From Gammaproteobacteria bacterium (GTDB taxonomy: Bacteria > Pseudomonadota > Gammaproteobacteria > Steroidobacterales > Steroidobacteraceae): a stretch of 38,312 bases of DNA. Below are positions 8,086 through 16,133 of the stretch, in pieces. Both the position numbers and the translations under genes were made by a program. The DNA lies in contig JAURMS010000018.1 in the NCBI GenBank assembly GCA_030830595.1, positions 1 through 38,312 of the forward strand. Direction: 5' to 3'. Numbering within the stretch: position 1 is the stretch's first letter; every line of letters starts with the position of its first letter. The notes beneath the pieces are model-generated. The model was given only the letters and a program-made list of their open reading frames with translations, had not been told where the DNA came from and did not search any database.

Positions 8086-10920
8086 ATGAATCGCTGTTCC
8101 CTGGCTGGCAGGCTGTTGGCCCTGCTCGCCCTGTCCTTGCCAGCCTTTCCTGCCTCCGCCGAGGGCGACATCCTGCCGTTCGCTGCCGAGACCCGCACGC
8201 TCGACAACGGGCTGGTGGTGATCGTGGTGCCCACCGGCTTTCCGAACATCGTCTCGGTGCAGATCCCGGTGCTGACAGGGTCACGCAACGAGGTGGAGCC
8301 GGGCAAGTCGGGGTTCGCCCATTTTTTCGAGCACATGATGTTCCGCGGCACGCCTACGCTCTCGCCCGATGAGTACAACGCCATCATCACCCGGGCCGGG
8401 GCTCGCCAGAACGCCTATACCACCGACGACTACACCAACTACCACGTCACCTTTGCCAAGGAAGACCTGGAGACCATCCTGAGGATCGAGGCAGACCGAT
8501 TCCAGAACCTCGACTACCCGGAGGAGGCCTTCAGGACCGAGGCCCGCGCCGTGCTCGGTGAATACAACAAGAACTCGGCGAACCCCATCTCGCGCCTTTA
8601 CGAGAAGCTGCGCGCAACTGCATTCAAGACGCACACCTACCGGCACACCACGATGGGCTTCATCGAGGACATCGAGGACATGCCCAACCAGTTCGATTAC
8701 TCGCGCACCTTTTTCGAGCGCTGGTACCGCCCTGAAAACACCGCGCTGATCGTGGCCGGTGACGTCGATCCAGAGGCGGTATTCACGCTGGTGGAAAAAT
8801 ACTGGGGCAACTGGCAGCCGGGTAGTGGCGAGGTCGTGGCGATCCCGGCCGAGCCACCGCCGTCCGGTGCTGCCTACGCGCACGTTGCCTGGGATACGCC
8901 CACTGCGCCGTGGGTGGCGGTGTCCTTCCGTGGCCCGGCCTATAGCGAGACGGCCAAGGACGCAGTCGCCATCGACATGTTCATGAACCTCAACTTCGGC
9001 GAGACCTCGGATATCTATCGTCGGCTGGTGGAGCAGGAACAGAAGGTGGACCGCTTCTTCGCTGGCGGTTCGGACAACATCGACCCCGAGCTGATCAACC
9101 TCTTCGTGCGCGTCAAGGACCCTGCCGACGTGCTGTATGTCCGTGACGCCCTGCTGGCCGAGGTGGCTCGCACCCGTTCTGAGCCCGTCGATGCCCGGCG
9201 CCTGGAGGAGGCCAAGTCCAACGCCCGCTATTCCTTCACCGCGGGCCTCGACAACACCGACCGTATTGCCTCGGTGCTGGCCCGCTTCGTGCGCTACCGT
9301 CGATCATTCGACTCGCTCAACAACCTCTACCGGCTGTACGACGCCCTCACGCCCGCCGACCTGCAGGCGGCGGCAGAGCGTTATTTCATCGATGATGCGC
9401 TGGTGGTGACCACCCTGGCCCATGGCGAGTTGCCGGCCGAGGTGGCCGAGCTGCCCTCGCTGGCCACGCTGGTCCCGGAATCCTCGCGCCTGCCTGCCGA
9501 GGCCTTCCTGGTGCAGCGCACGCCGCTGCCGCAGTTGCGGGTCAAGCTGCTTTTCGACGTGGGCTCGGCCTATGATCCGGAGGGGAAGGCCGGCCTCGCC
9601 CGGCTGGCGGCTTCCATGATTGCCGAGGCCGGCTCGACCGCCCAGCGCATCGACGAGATCAACAAGGCGCTGTATCCCATTGCCGGTGGCTTCTATGCGC
9701 AGGTGGACAAGGAGATGACCACCTTCACCCTGTCGGTCCATCGCGACAATTGGGAGCGCTTCGCCGCCATCGTTCTGCCTCAACTGCTGGAGCCGGGGTT
9801 CAGGGAGGAAGACTTCACGCGCCTGAAGACTAACCAGATGAATGCATTGGTGCTCGACCTCCGTTCGAACAATGAGGAAGAGCTGGGCAAGGAGTGGTTG
9901 CAGAACCGCCTGTTCGAGGGCACGCCCTATGGACAAGCCGTGATGGGGACGGTGAAGGGGCTCGAGTCCATCACCCTGCAGGACGTGCGTGACTTCGTGG
10001 CTCGCCACTACACCCTGGGCAACCTGCAGATCGGCGTGATCGGCGATGCAGGCGAGGCCGTGATCGACTCCCTTGCGGTTGAGCTTGCAGCCCTACCCGA
10101 GGGCGATACCCCCCGGGTCGCGGTAACTGCCGCACGCCAGCCGGAGGGCCTGCAAGTGGACATCCTGCAGAAGGACACCCGGGCGACCGCCATTTCCATG
10201 GGCCATCCGATCCCGCTGACCCGCGCCTCGGCAGACTTCGTGGCCCTGGACGTGGCGCGCGCCTGGTTGGGCGAGCATCGCTCATCCATGTCGCACCTCT
10301 ACGACCGCATCCGCGAGAAGCGCGGCATGAACTATGGCGACTACGCCTACATTGAAGCCTTCCCGCGTGGCATGTACCAGTTCTTCCCGGATCCGAATAT
10401 CGCCCGCCAGCAGCAGCTGTTCGAGGTCTGGATTCGCCCGGTGGTTCCTGAGAACGCGCCGATGGCGCTGCGCATCGCACTTTACGAGGTGGATCGGCTG
10501 GTACGCGAGGGCCTGACGCGCGAGCAGTTCGAGGCCACCCGCGACTACCTGATGAAGAACGTCTACGTGCGCACGGCCACAGCCGACCAGCAGATCGGCT
10601 ACGCACTCGACTCCGAGTGGTACGGGATTGGGGAATACACCAGCCACATGCGTGAGGCGCTGGAGCGTCTCACCCTGGCCGACGTCAATCGTGCCATCCG
10701 TGAATACATCAGGCCTCGCGATATGCAGGTGGTGATGATCACCCAGGATGCCAAGGGACTCAGGCAGCTGCTGCTGTCCGGAGAGCCGGCCACCATTCGT
10801 TATGACGCGGACAAGCCGGCAGAGCTTCTGGAGGAGGACCGGGTCATCGGCGCACTGGACCTCGACCTCGAGCCTGATGACGTGCGCATCGTGCCGATCG
10901 AGGAGGTCTTCGGCGGCTGA
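8086..10920 (+). CDS. Exported M16 (pitrilysin family) zinc metallopeptidase
   Basis: This 944-residue protein starts with a signal peptide (LAGRLLALLALSLPAFPASA). The first half carries the inverted zinc motif HxxEH as HFFEH (His79, Glu82, His83) and a third ligand Glu159 in AVLGEYNK, 76 residues on, the classical M16 spacing. The second half repeats the M16 fold (FDVGSAYDPEGKAGLARLAA) without the zinc motif, the normal inactive partner domain. A late R/Y segment (DRIREKRGMNYGDYAY) is also typical. It probably degrades peptides in the periplasm. It lies 19 bases after the PQQ enzyme with GGGAG before its ATG, so it is likely in the same transcript, though its role there is unclear. Its stop is 1 base from that of the convergent fbpC. 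Confidence 0.94.
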   Translation: MNRCSLAGRLLALLALSLPAFPASAEGDILPFAAETRTLDNGLVVIVVPTGFPNIVSVQIPVLTGSRNEVEPGKSGFAHFFEHMMFRGTPTLSPDEYNAIITRAGARQNAYTTDDYTNYHVTFAKEDLETILRIEADRFQNLDYPEEAFRTEARAVLGEYNKNSANPISRLYEKLRATAFKTHTYRHTTMGFIEDIEDMPNQFDYSRTFFERWYRPENTALIVAGDVDPEAVFTLVEKYWGNWQPGSGEVVAIPAEPPPSGAAYAHVAWDTPTAPWVAVSFRGPAYSETAKDAVAIDMFMNLNFGETSDIYRRLVEQEQKVDRFFAGGSDNIDPELINLFVRVKDPADVLYVRDALLAEVARTRSEPVDARRLEEAKSNARYSFTAGLDNTDRIASVLARFVRYRRSFDSLNNLYRLYDALTPADLQAAAERYFIDDALVVTTLAHGELPAEVAELPSLATLVPESSRLPAEAFLVQRTPLPQLRVKLLFDVGSAYDPEGKAGLARLAASMIAEAGSTAQRIDEINKALYPIAGGFYAQVDKEMTTFTLSVHRDNWERFAAIVLPQLLEPGFREEDFTRLKTNQMNALVLDLRSNNEEELGKEWLQNRLFEGTPYGQAVMGTVKGLESITLQDVRDFVARHYTLGNLQIGVIGDAGEAVIDSLAVELAALPEGDTPRVAVTAARQPEGLQVDILQKDTRATAISMGHPIPLTRASADFVALDVARAWLGEHRSSMSHLYDRIREKRGMNYGDYAYIEAFPRGMYQFFPDPNIARQQQLFEVWIRPVVPENAPMALRIALYEVDRLVREGLTREQFEATRDYLMKNVYVRTATADQQIGYALDSEWYGIGEYTSHMREALERLTLADVNRAIREYIRPRDMQVVMITQDAKGLRQLLLSGEPATIRYDADKPAELLEEDRVIGALDLDLEPDDVRIVPIEEVFGG

Positions 10921-10921
10921 T

Positions 10922-11962
10922 TCAGCCGGCAGCCGGGAAGGTGATGACGTGATCGGTGTCGAGGCGGATGCCGATCGCCTCACCGACCCGGTGGTCGTGG
11001 TGACTGGGGACGATCGACAGGACGCGGCGTCCGCTGGAAAGCTCCAAGGTATAGAGGAAATCCGCGCCGCGGAAGCTGCGCTCCACGATGCGGGCCTTCA
11101 GGGGCGAGTCGTCGTCGTGGACCACGTCGTCCGGGCGCAGCAGCACGTCGACCGGGCCACTGCAATGCGTGGCATGTGAATCCTCGCGCAAGGGGCCCAG
11201 CTCGGACTGCAACTCGCCACTGCCGTTACAGCAGGCGGGGATGAAACTGGCGCGGCCGATGAACTCCGCCGCAAAGCGCGAAGCCGGACGATGGTACAGG
11301 TCGTAGGGCGTCGCCCATTGCTCCAGGCGCCCCTCGCGCATCAGCCCGATGCGGTCAGCCAGGGTAAAGGCGTCCTGCTGCTCATGAGTGACCACCAGCG
11401 CAGTGGTGCCCGTACGGCGTAGCAGGGCCCCTAATTCGCCCACCAAGCGTTCACGCAGGGCGACATCGAGATTGGCGAAGGGTTCGTCCATCAGGAGCAG
11501 CGACGGGCTCGGTGCCAGGGCCCTGGCCAGGGCGACCCGCTGCTGCTGACCGCCGGACAGCTGACCGGGGAAGGCATCGAGCCGGTCGGCGAGCCCGACC
11601 CGCTCCAGCAGCTCACTGGCGCGCCGGCGCCGTTCGGCCGGCGGCAGCTGCGACAGCCCGAACTCGACGTTGCCCAGCGCGCTCAGGTGCGGAAACAGGG
11701 CGTGATCCTGAAACACCAGACCGATACCGCGACGATGGGCCGGGCGGTGCATACCGGGTCCGCTCAACAGCTCGTCCCGGCACAGGATCCTGCCTTGGTC
11801 GAGGGTCTCGAGACCGGCGATGCAGCGCAGGGTGGTGGTCTTGCCGCAGCCGCTGGGCCCGAGCAGGCAGCCGATCTCGCCCTCCGCGAGCCCGAAGTCC
11901 AGCCCGTCGAGCGCTGCCCGTCCGTCGAAGTGCCGGGTGGCGCCTGCCACTTCAAGCCACAT
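10922..11962 (-). CDS. fbpC: Ferric iron ABC transporter ATP-binding protein FbpC
   Basis: This 346-residue ABC ATPase has Walker A GPSGCGKT (35-42), the Q-loop in LVFQDHALFPHLSALGNV, the signature LSGGQQQRVALARAL (from 135), Walker B LLLMDEP (155-161) and the H-loop VTHEQQDA. About 110 C-terminal residues form a TOBE/OB-type domain (VDVLLRPDDVV, then GADFLYTLELSSGRRV), as in the FbpC/PotA/MalK group. It energises ferric iron import with FbpB and FbpA in the inner membrane. The start ATG lies 11 bases inside fbpB, after GAAGGAT, so expression is coupled to the permease. It is the last gene of the Fur-box operon. Confidence 0.93.
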   Translation of the reverse strand: MWLEVAGATRHFDGRAALDGLDFGLAEGEIGCLLGPSGCGKTTTLRCIAGLETLDQGRILCRDELLSGPGMHRPAHRRGIGLVFQDHALFPHLSALGNVEFGLSQLPPAERRRRASELLERVGLADRLDAFPGQLSGGQQQRVALARALAPSPSLLLMDEPFANLDVALRERLVGELGALLRRTGTTALVVTHEQQDAFTLADRIGLMREGRLEQWATPYDLYHRPASRFAAEFIGRASFIPACCNGSGELQSELGPLREDSHATHCSGPVDVLLRPDDVVHDDDSPLKARIVERSFRGADFLYTLELSSGRRVLSIVPSHHDHRVGEAIGIRLDTDHVITFPAAG

Positions 11963-13523
11963 GATCCATCCTTCGCGAGAGCAGGTAGACGGGCAATAAA
12001 CCCACCAGCACGATCATGACGGCCGGCAGGGCCGCGCGGGTCCATTCGCCCTCGGCGGCCATCTCGAAGATGCGCACCGAAAGGGTCTCGAACCCAAAGG
12101 GACGGGTCATCAGCGTGATCGGCAGTTCTTTCATCAGGTCCACGAACACGAGGATGGCAGCCACCAGCAGGCTGCCTTTCAGCAGGGGCAGGTGTACCCG
12201 CCGGAGCCTGGCTGGGCCGCTGGAACCCAGGGTCGCAGCTGCCTCGTCCAGGCCGCCATGAATCCGGGCCAGGCCGCCCTCGACGGGTCCGGCTGCCACC
12301 GCGAGGAAGCGGGCGAGATAGGCGATGAACATGATGACCAGCGTACCCTGCAGGAGGCCTCCCAGTGCATTGAGTGGCGCAAATACCCCGACGGCCAGCA
12401 CGGCCCCCGGCAATGCATAGCCCAGGGTGGCGAGGCGACCGAGGCCCCGCGCCACGGCATGCCCTGCGCGAGCCAGGGCATACCCGTGCAGCAGTGCGGC
12501 CGCCACCACCAGCAGGGCACCACTGCCGGCCACGCCCAGGCTGCGCAGCGCGAAGTCCAGATAGCGTGCGTCGAGGTCCGCGGCGTGCTGCCAGGCCCAG
12601 GCGGAAAGCTGCAGGACAGGCAACAGGAAGGCCAACCCCAGCACCATCAACGCGGCCAGCATCGCGGCCCACGCACGGGCGCCGCGCAGGCGCCGTCTCG
12701 GTAAGCGTTCCCGCTCGGGTCTCGTGGCGGCATAGGCCTCCCGCCCTCGCGAACGGCGCTCGAGCCAGGCCGTCGCCATGACCACCACCACCAGCAGTCC
12801 CGCCAGCTGGAGTGCCGCCTGCAGCGAGAACAGGCCGTACCAGGTTCGGTAGATGGCGGTGGTCAGCGTGTCCACGTTGAAGGCCGCCACCACGCCGAAG
12901 TCCGCGACGGTCTCCATGCAGACCAGCGCGACTCCGGCTGCCAGCGCCGGCCGGGCCATCGGCAGCACGACGCGCCGAAAATGCCCGCGCCGGTCCTCGC
13001 CGAGGGTCATCGCCACTTCCAGCATGGTGCGGCTGGCACCCTCGAAGGCCACCCGCGCGAGCAGGTAGACATAGGGATACAAGGTCAGGATCAGCACCAG
13101 GGCGGCGCCGCCGAGTGAGCGCACCTGCAGTCGCTGCAGATCCAGGTCGCCTACGGCCCTCAGCCAGCTCTGCACCGGCCCCGCATAGTCGAGGGTGCCG
13201 GCCGCCACCACCGCGAGCACGTAGCCGGGCACTGCGAGCGGCAGCAGCAGTGCCCAGCTGAACAGGCCACGGCCCGGGAAGTCGTGGAAGGCCACCAGCC
13301 AGCCGAGGCCCGCACCGAGCAGCAGGCTGCCCAGCCCAACCCAGAACACCAGCAGCAGCGTGTTGAGCGCGACGCGCGGGAGCACGTATTCCAGCTGATG
13401 CGCCCAGATCCCGGTCTCTGGACTGCTCCAGGCCAGCACCGTGGCTGCAATGGGCAGCAGCGCCGGCAGGGCCAGCAGGGCGAGCACCACGGTGGCCGCC
13501 GGGGCCCGGGTCAGGCGCGTCAT
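11952..13523 (-). CDS. fbpB: Ferric iron ABC transporter permease FbpB
   Basis: This 523-residue inner-membrane permease is made of two fused six-helix units, as in FbpB/SfuB/HitB. Each half has an EAA-type loop that contacts the ATPase: LEVAMTLGEDRRGHFRRVVL in the first half and EAAATLGSSGPARLRRVHL in the second. It forms the channel for Fe3+ delivered by FbpA. The ATG at 13523 is only 3 bases after the fbpA stop and has no clear ribosome site, so translation is probably coupled to fbpA. The gene order A-B-C and the Fur site upstream support iron as substrate; without them a thiamine or phosphonate permease would be a possible reading. Confidence 0.92.
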   Translation of the reverse strand: MTRLTRAPAATVVLALLALPALLPIAATVLAWSSPETGIWAHQLEYVLPRVALNTLLLVFWVGLGSLLLGAGLGWLVAFHDFPGRGLFSWALLLPLAVPGYVLAVVAAGTLDYAGPVQSWLRAVGDLDLQRLQVRSLGGAALVLILTLYPYVYLLARVAFEGASRTMLEVAMTLGEDRRGHFRRVVLPMARPALAAGVALVCMETVADFGVVAAFNVDTLTTAIYRTWYGLFSLQAALQLAGLLVVVVMATAWLERRSRGREAYAATRPERERLPRRRLRGARAWAAMLAALMVLGLAFLLPVLQLSAWAWQHAADLDARYLDFALRSLGVAGSGALLVVAAALLHGYALARAGHAVARGLGRLATLGYALPGAVLAVGVFAPLNALGGLLQGTLVIMFIAYLARFLAVAAGPVEGGLARIHGGLDEAAATLGSSGPARLRRVHLPLLKGSLLVAAILVFVDLMKELPITLMTRPFGFETLSVRIFEMAAEGEWTRAALPAVMIVLVGLLPVYLLSRRMDHVA

Positions 13524-13526
13524 CCG

Positions 13527-14531
13527 CTAGCGGTAGCCGGCCCGGTCCATCAGCCGGACGGCCTGTGGTTGCAGGGTGCCGGCCTTGCCCAGGTTGATCT
13601 GGCTGGACTCGAACGTGCCCCAGCCAGCCACCAACGGATCCAGCCCCACCGCGGGGTTGGCGGGGTACTCGGCATTGACCGCTGCGAAGAATCGCTGGGC
13701 CTCACCGGCCGACAGCCATTCAAGGAACCGTTGTGCAGCGGCCGGCTGGCGTGAGGTGGTCACGACCCCTGCTCCGGAGATGTTGACGTGAACCCCGCCG
13801 CTGCCCTGGTTGGCCCAGTAGAGCTTCACCGGAAACTCCGGACGGTCCTTGAGGATGCGGCCCAGGTAGTAGGTGTTGACGATGCCCACCTCGCACTGCC
13901 CGGCGGCGATCGCCTCCAGCAGCTGGGTGTCATTGGCGAACACCGGGGCAGCGAGGTTGGCGATCCAGCCCCGAACCACCTGTTCGGTGCGGGCCTCGCC
14001 CTGCTGGGCAATCAGCATCGCGACCAGTGACTGGTTGTAGACCTTCTTGGAAGTGCGCAGGCACAGCTTGCCTTTCCAGCGCGGCTCGGCGAGCGCTTCG
14101 TAGGTCGACAGGCTGGCAGCGTCGACCTTGCGCGGGTCGTAGGCGAGGGTGCGGGCTCGCATCGACAGCCCGAACCAGCGACCCTCCGGATCCCGCAAGT
14201 GCGCAGGAATGTTGTCGGCCAGTACCCGTGACTGCAGCGGTCGCAGCAAACCCCGTTCGGTCGCCCGCCACAGTTCGCCGGCATCCACGGTCATCAGGAT
14301 GTCGGCCGGGCTGTTCCTGCCCTCGGCGGCGATGCGCTCGATCAGCACCGCGGCATCGGCGGTGGTGAAGCGCACCTCGATACCGGTTTCGCGGGTGTAG
14401 CGGTCGAACAGCGGCTTGATCAACTGCTCGTTACGCGCCGAGTACACGACCAGCGGGTCGGCAGACAGCGCGGGGGCAGCCACCAGGGTCAGCAGCAGGG
14501 CGACCCGAGCCAGGGCACCGGCAGGGTTCAT
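13527..14531 (-). CDS. fbpA: Periplasmic ferric iron-binding protein FbpA
   Basis: This 334-residue solute-binding protein has a signal peptide (LARVALLLTLVAAPALSA). The mature form starts DPLVVYSARNEQLIKPLF, the FbpA/IdiA pattern. The tyrosine pair that binds Fe3+ in this family is present as NTYYLGR (Tyr221, Tyr222 of the precursor). GGVHVNISGAGVV and the C-terminal SGEAQRFFAAVNAEYP also match. It captures ferric iron in the periplasm for FbpBC. The start is ATG at 14529-14531, preceded by AAGAGGTG; this gives a proper signal peptide, whereas a longer frame upstream would read through the Fur site. Regulation by iron is indicated by the Fur box 13 bases before the start codon. Confidence 0.94.
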   Translation of the reverse strand: MNPAGALARVALLLTLVAAPALSADPLVVYSARNEQLIKPLFDRYTRETGIEVRFTTADAAVLIERIAAEGRNSPADILMTVDAGELWRATERGLLRPLQSRVLADNIPAHLRDPEGRWFGLSMRARTLAYDPRKVDAASLSTYEALAEPRWKGKLCLRTSKKVYNQSLVAMLIAQQGEARTEQVVRGWIANLAAPVFANDTQLLEAIAAGQCEVGIVNTYYLGRILKDRPEFPVKLYWANQGSGGVHVNISGAGVVTTSRQPAAAQRFLEWLSAGEAQRFFAAVNAEYPANPAVGLDPLVAGWGTFESSQINLGKAGTLQPQAVRLMDRAGYR

Positions 14532-14543
14532 GGGCACCTCTTG

Positions 14544-14562
14544 GTGAGAATGATTCTCATTA
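14544..14562 (-). promoter_or_regulatory. Fur box of the fbpABC operon
   Basis: Palindromic TGAGAATGATTCTCA with flanking CATTAT (plus strand) matches the Fur consensus of inverted ATGATAAT-like hexamers. It overlaps the predicted -10 of fbpA and ends 13 bases before its start codon, so bound Fe-Fur would block transcription when iron is plentiful. It might also affect the divergent gene at 14635. Confidence 0.85.
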
Positions 14563-14588
14563 TGGACGATAGCTGTCCGGACTGCCAA
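14559..14588 (-). promoter_or_regulatory. Predicted sigma70 promoter of fbpABC
   Basis: On the minus strand, TTGGCA (14588-14583) is a -35 and CATAAT (14564-14559) a -10, 18 bases apart. Transcription would start near 14552, inside the Fur box, leaving a leader of about 20 bases before the fbpA ATG. Confidence 0.6.
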
Positions 14589-14634
14589 GCCCGTTCGGGT
14601 TGACAGTGGGCGAGGTGGCAGACAGCCTAAGAAT

Positions 14635-15303
14635 ATGACGACTTACGTACTGCTCAAATGGGCCCACATCGTGGCGATGGTGTACTGGCTGGGGGGCGAG
14701 TGGGGGGTCTTCCAGACTTCCTATCACGTCACCAACCCGCGGCTCTCGCTGGAGGAGCGCCGGCGTCACCTGGAAACGGCCTACCGGATCGACATCCTGG
14801 CCCGCACGGGCATCGTGCTGCTGTTCCCGCTCGGATTCCACATGGGTGCCGTGGCCTACAACGCCCATCCCTGGGGCGATGACATCCCGCTGGTCTGGGT
14901 CATCATGCTGTCCTGGCTGGCCCTGACCTGGGCCGCCTTTTTCAAGCGTGAGACCGACCTGGGTATCCGGCTCACGCGCATCGACGAGTCGCTGCGTTAC
15001 GTGTTCATACCCCTGCTGCTCGGCGTCTCACTATGGTCGCTGTTGGGAGACGGCCCGCTCACCGTCACCTGGTATGCGGCCAAGGTATTCATCTATTCCC
15101 TGCTGCTCATCATTGGGCTGATCCTGAGGTTCGTGATGCGCCACTGGACCATCATTTTCCGCGAGATCGCCATCCAGGGACCGACCCCTGCGCTCGAGGG
15201 GCAGCTGGCCCGAGAGATCTCCATCGCTCGCATGCTGGCCTACGTGTACTGGATCGGCATCGGTACGGTGGCGATGTTCGGGGTGGCCAAGGCCCCCTGG
15301 TAG
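14635..15303 (+). CDS. Conserved-looking integral membrane protein, function unknown
   Basis: This 222-residue protein has about six hydrophobic segments: near 4-25, 55-75, 84-104, 122-140, 145-166 and 198-218. A His sits in the first (LLKWAHIVAMVYWLGGEWG) and another in GFHMGAV. The opening KWAHI-x-W-x-GG recalls HemJ/CopD/DUF2269-type membrane proteins, in which an early His is conserved, but I cannot assign it. It starts about 100 bases from fbpA on the opposite strand, so the Fur box may influence it. The downstream alpha/beta hydrolase starts 9 bases after its stop, so the two are likely co-transcribed. A haem- or metal-related role is possible but unproven. Confidence 0.75.
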   Translation: MTTYVLLKWAHIVAMVYWLGGEWGVFQTSYHVTNPRLSLEERRRHLETAYRIDILARTGIVLLFPLGFHMGAVAYNAHPWGDDIPLVWVIMLSWLALTWAAFFKRETDLGIRLTRIDESLRYVFIPLLLGVSLWSLLGDGPLTVTWYAAKVFIYSLLLIIGLILRFVMRHWTIIFREIAIQGPTPALEGQLAREISIARMLAYVYWIGIGTVAMFGVAKAPW

Positions 15304-15311
15304 GCCCGCGG

Positions 15312-16133
15312 GTGGTCCACGCCAGGCCTTACGTTCAAGGCTGGTTTCCGGAGGGCCGCCCCGTCGGTTCGTTCGTCATTTCCCATGGGCTCGCTGAGCA
15401 CGGTGGCCGCTATGCGACGTTGGCAGCCGAGCTGAACGCGGCCGGCTGGGCGGTGCATGCCATCGATCATGCCGGCCATGGCCACAGTGCCGGCAGGCGG
15501 GCGGACATCGGCTCCATGCGTCGGGTGGTCGACGACCTGGCGGGTGTGGTCAGGCTGGCCCGCGAGAATGCGTCCGCGGCGCCGGTGGTGCTGTTCGGTC
15601 ACAGCATGGGCGGCCTGATCGCCTTGAAGTGCGCGCTCGAACTGCGCGCTGAACTGGCCGGCCTGGTGCTGTCGGCGCCGGCGCTGGACCCCGGCGAGGC
15701 GGCGCCCGCCTGGCGGGTGCAGCTCGGTCGGCTCCTCGCGAAAGTCGCCCCGGGCGTAGGCATGCTGACCCTGCCTGCCGAGGCCCTCAGCCGTGATCCA
15801 GCAGTGGTGCAGGCCTACGAGCGCGATCCGCTGGTCTACCGTGGCTCCATCCCGGTGCGGACCCTGATGGAAATGCTGGTCGCCATGCAGCAGGTGGTCG
15901 AGGCTGCCCCCGCTCTACAGGTGCCGGTCCTGATCCAGCACGGTACCGCGGACCGACTGGTGTCGCTGCCGGCGGTCGAGGGGATCTACCAGCGCCTGGG
16001 CGAACCGGCCCGGCGCACACTCATCACCTACGCGGGGCTGTATCACGAGATCTACAACGAGCCGGAGCGAGTCCAGGTGGTGGCCGACCTGCTGGCCTGG
16101 CTCAAGCGGTGGCCTGCCAGGCCGGCAAGCTGA
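15312..16133 (+). CDS. Monoacylglycerol lipase-like alpha/beta hydrolase
   Basis: This 273-residue serine hydrolase belongs to the S33/lysophospholipase (hydrolase_4) family. The oxyanion strand is SHGLAEHGGRY, followed by IDHAGHGHSAG and the nucleophile GHSMGG (Ser98). The Asp is in QHGTADRLVS and the His in GLYHEIYNEPE. This set is typical of monoacylglycerol lipases. There is no signal peptide, so it acts in the cytosol or at the membrane face. The start is probably GTG at 15312, 9 bases after the upstream stop; no ATG gives a sensible N-terminus, and a long upstream open frame overlaps the membrane-protein gene and is rejected. Its last 32 bases overlap the convergent hydroxylase gene. 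A lipid-ester substrate would fit the glycerol kinase operon next door (inference). Confidence 0.86.
   Translation: MVHARPYVQGWFPEGRPVGSFVISHGLAEHGGRYATLAAELNAAGWAVHAIDHAGHGHSAGRRADIGSMRRVVDDLAGVVRLARENASAAPVVLFGHSMGGLIALKCALELRAELAGLVLSAPALDPGEAAPAWRVQLGRLLAKVAPGVGMLTLPAEALSRDPAVVQAYERDPLVYRGSIPVRTLMEMLVAMQQVVEAAPALQVPVLIQHGTADRLVSLPAVEGIYQRLGEPARRTLITYAGLYHEIYNEPERVQVVADLLAWLKRWPARPAS

Noticed and set aside
10914..10928. Palindrome CGGCT-GATTC-AGCCG between the M16 and fbpC stop codons as a terminator
   Set aside because: Only a 5-base stem and no T-run on either strand.
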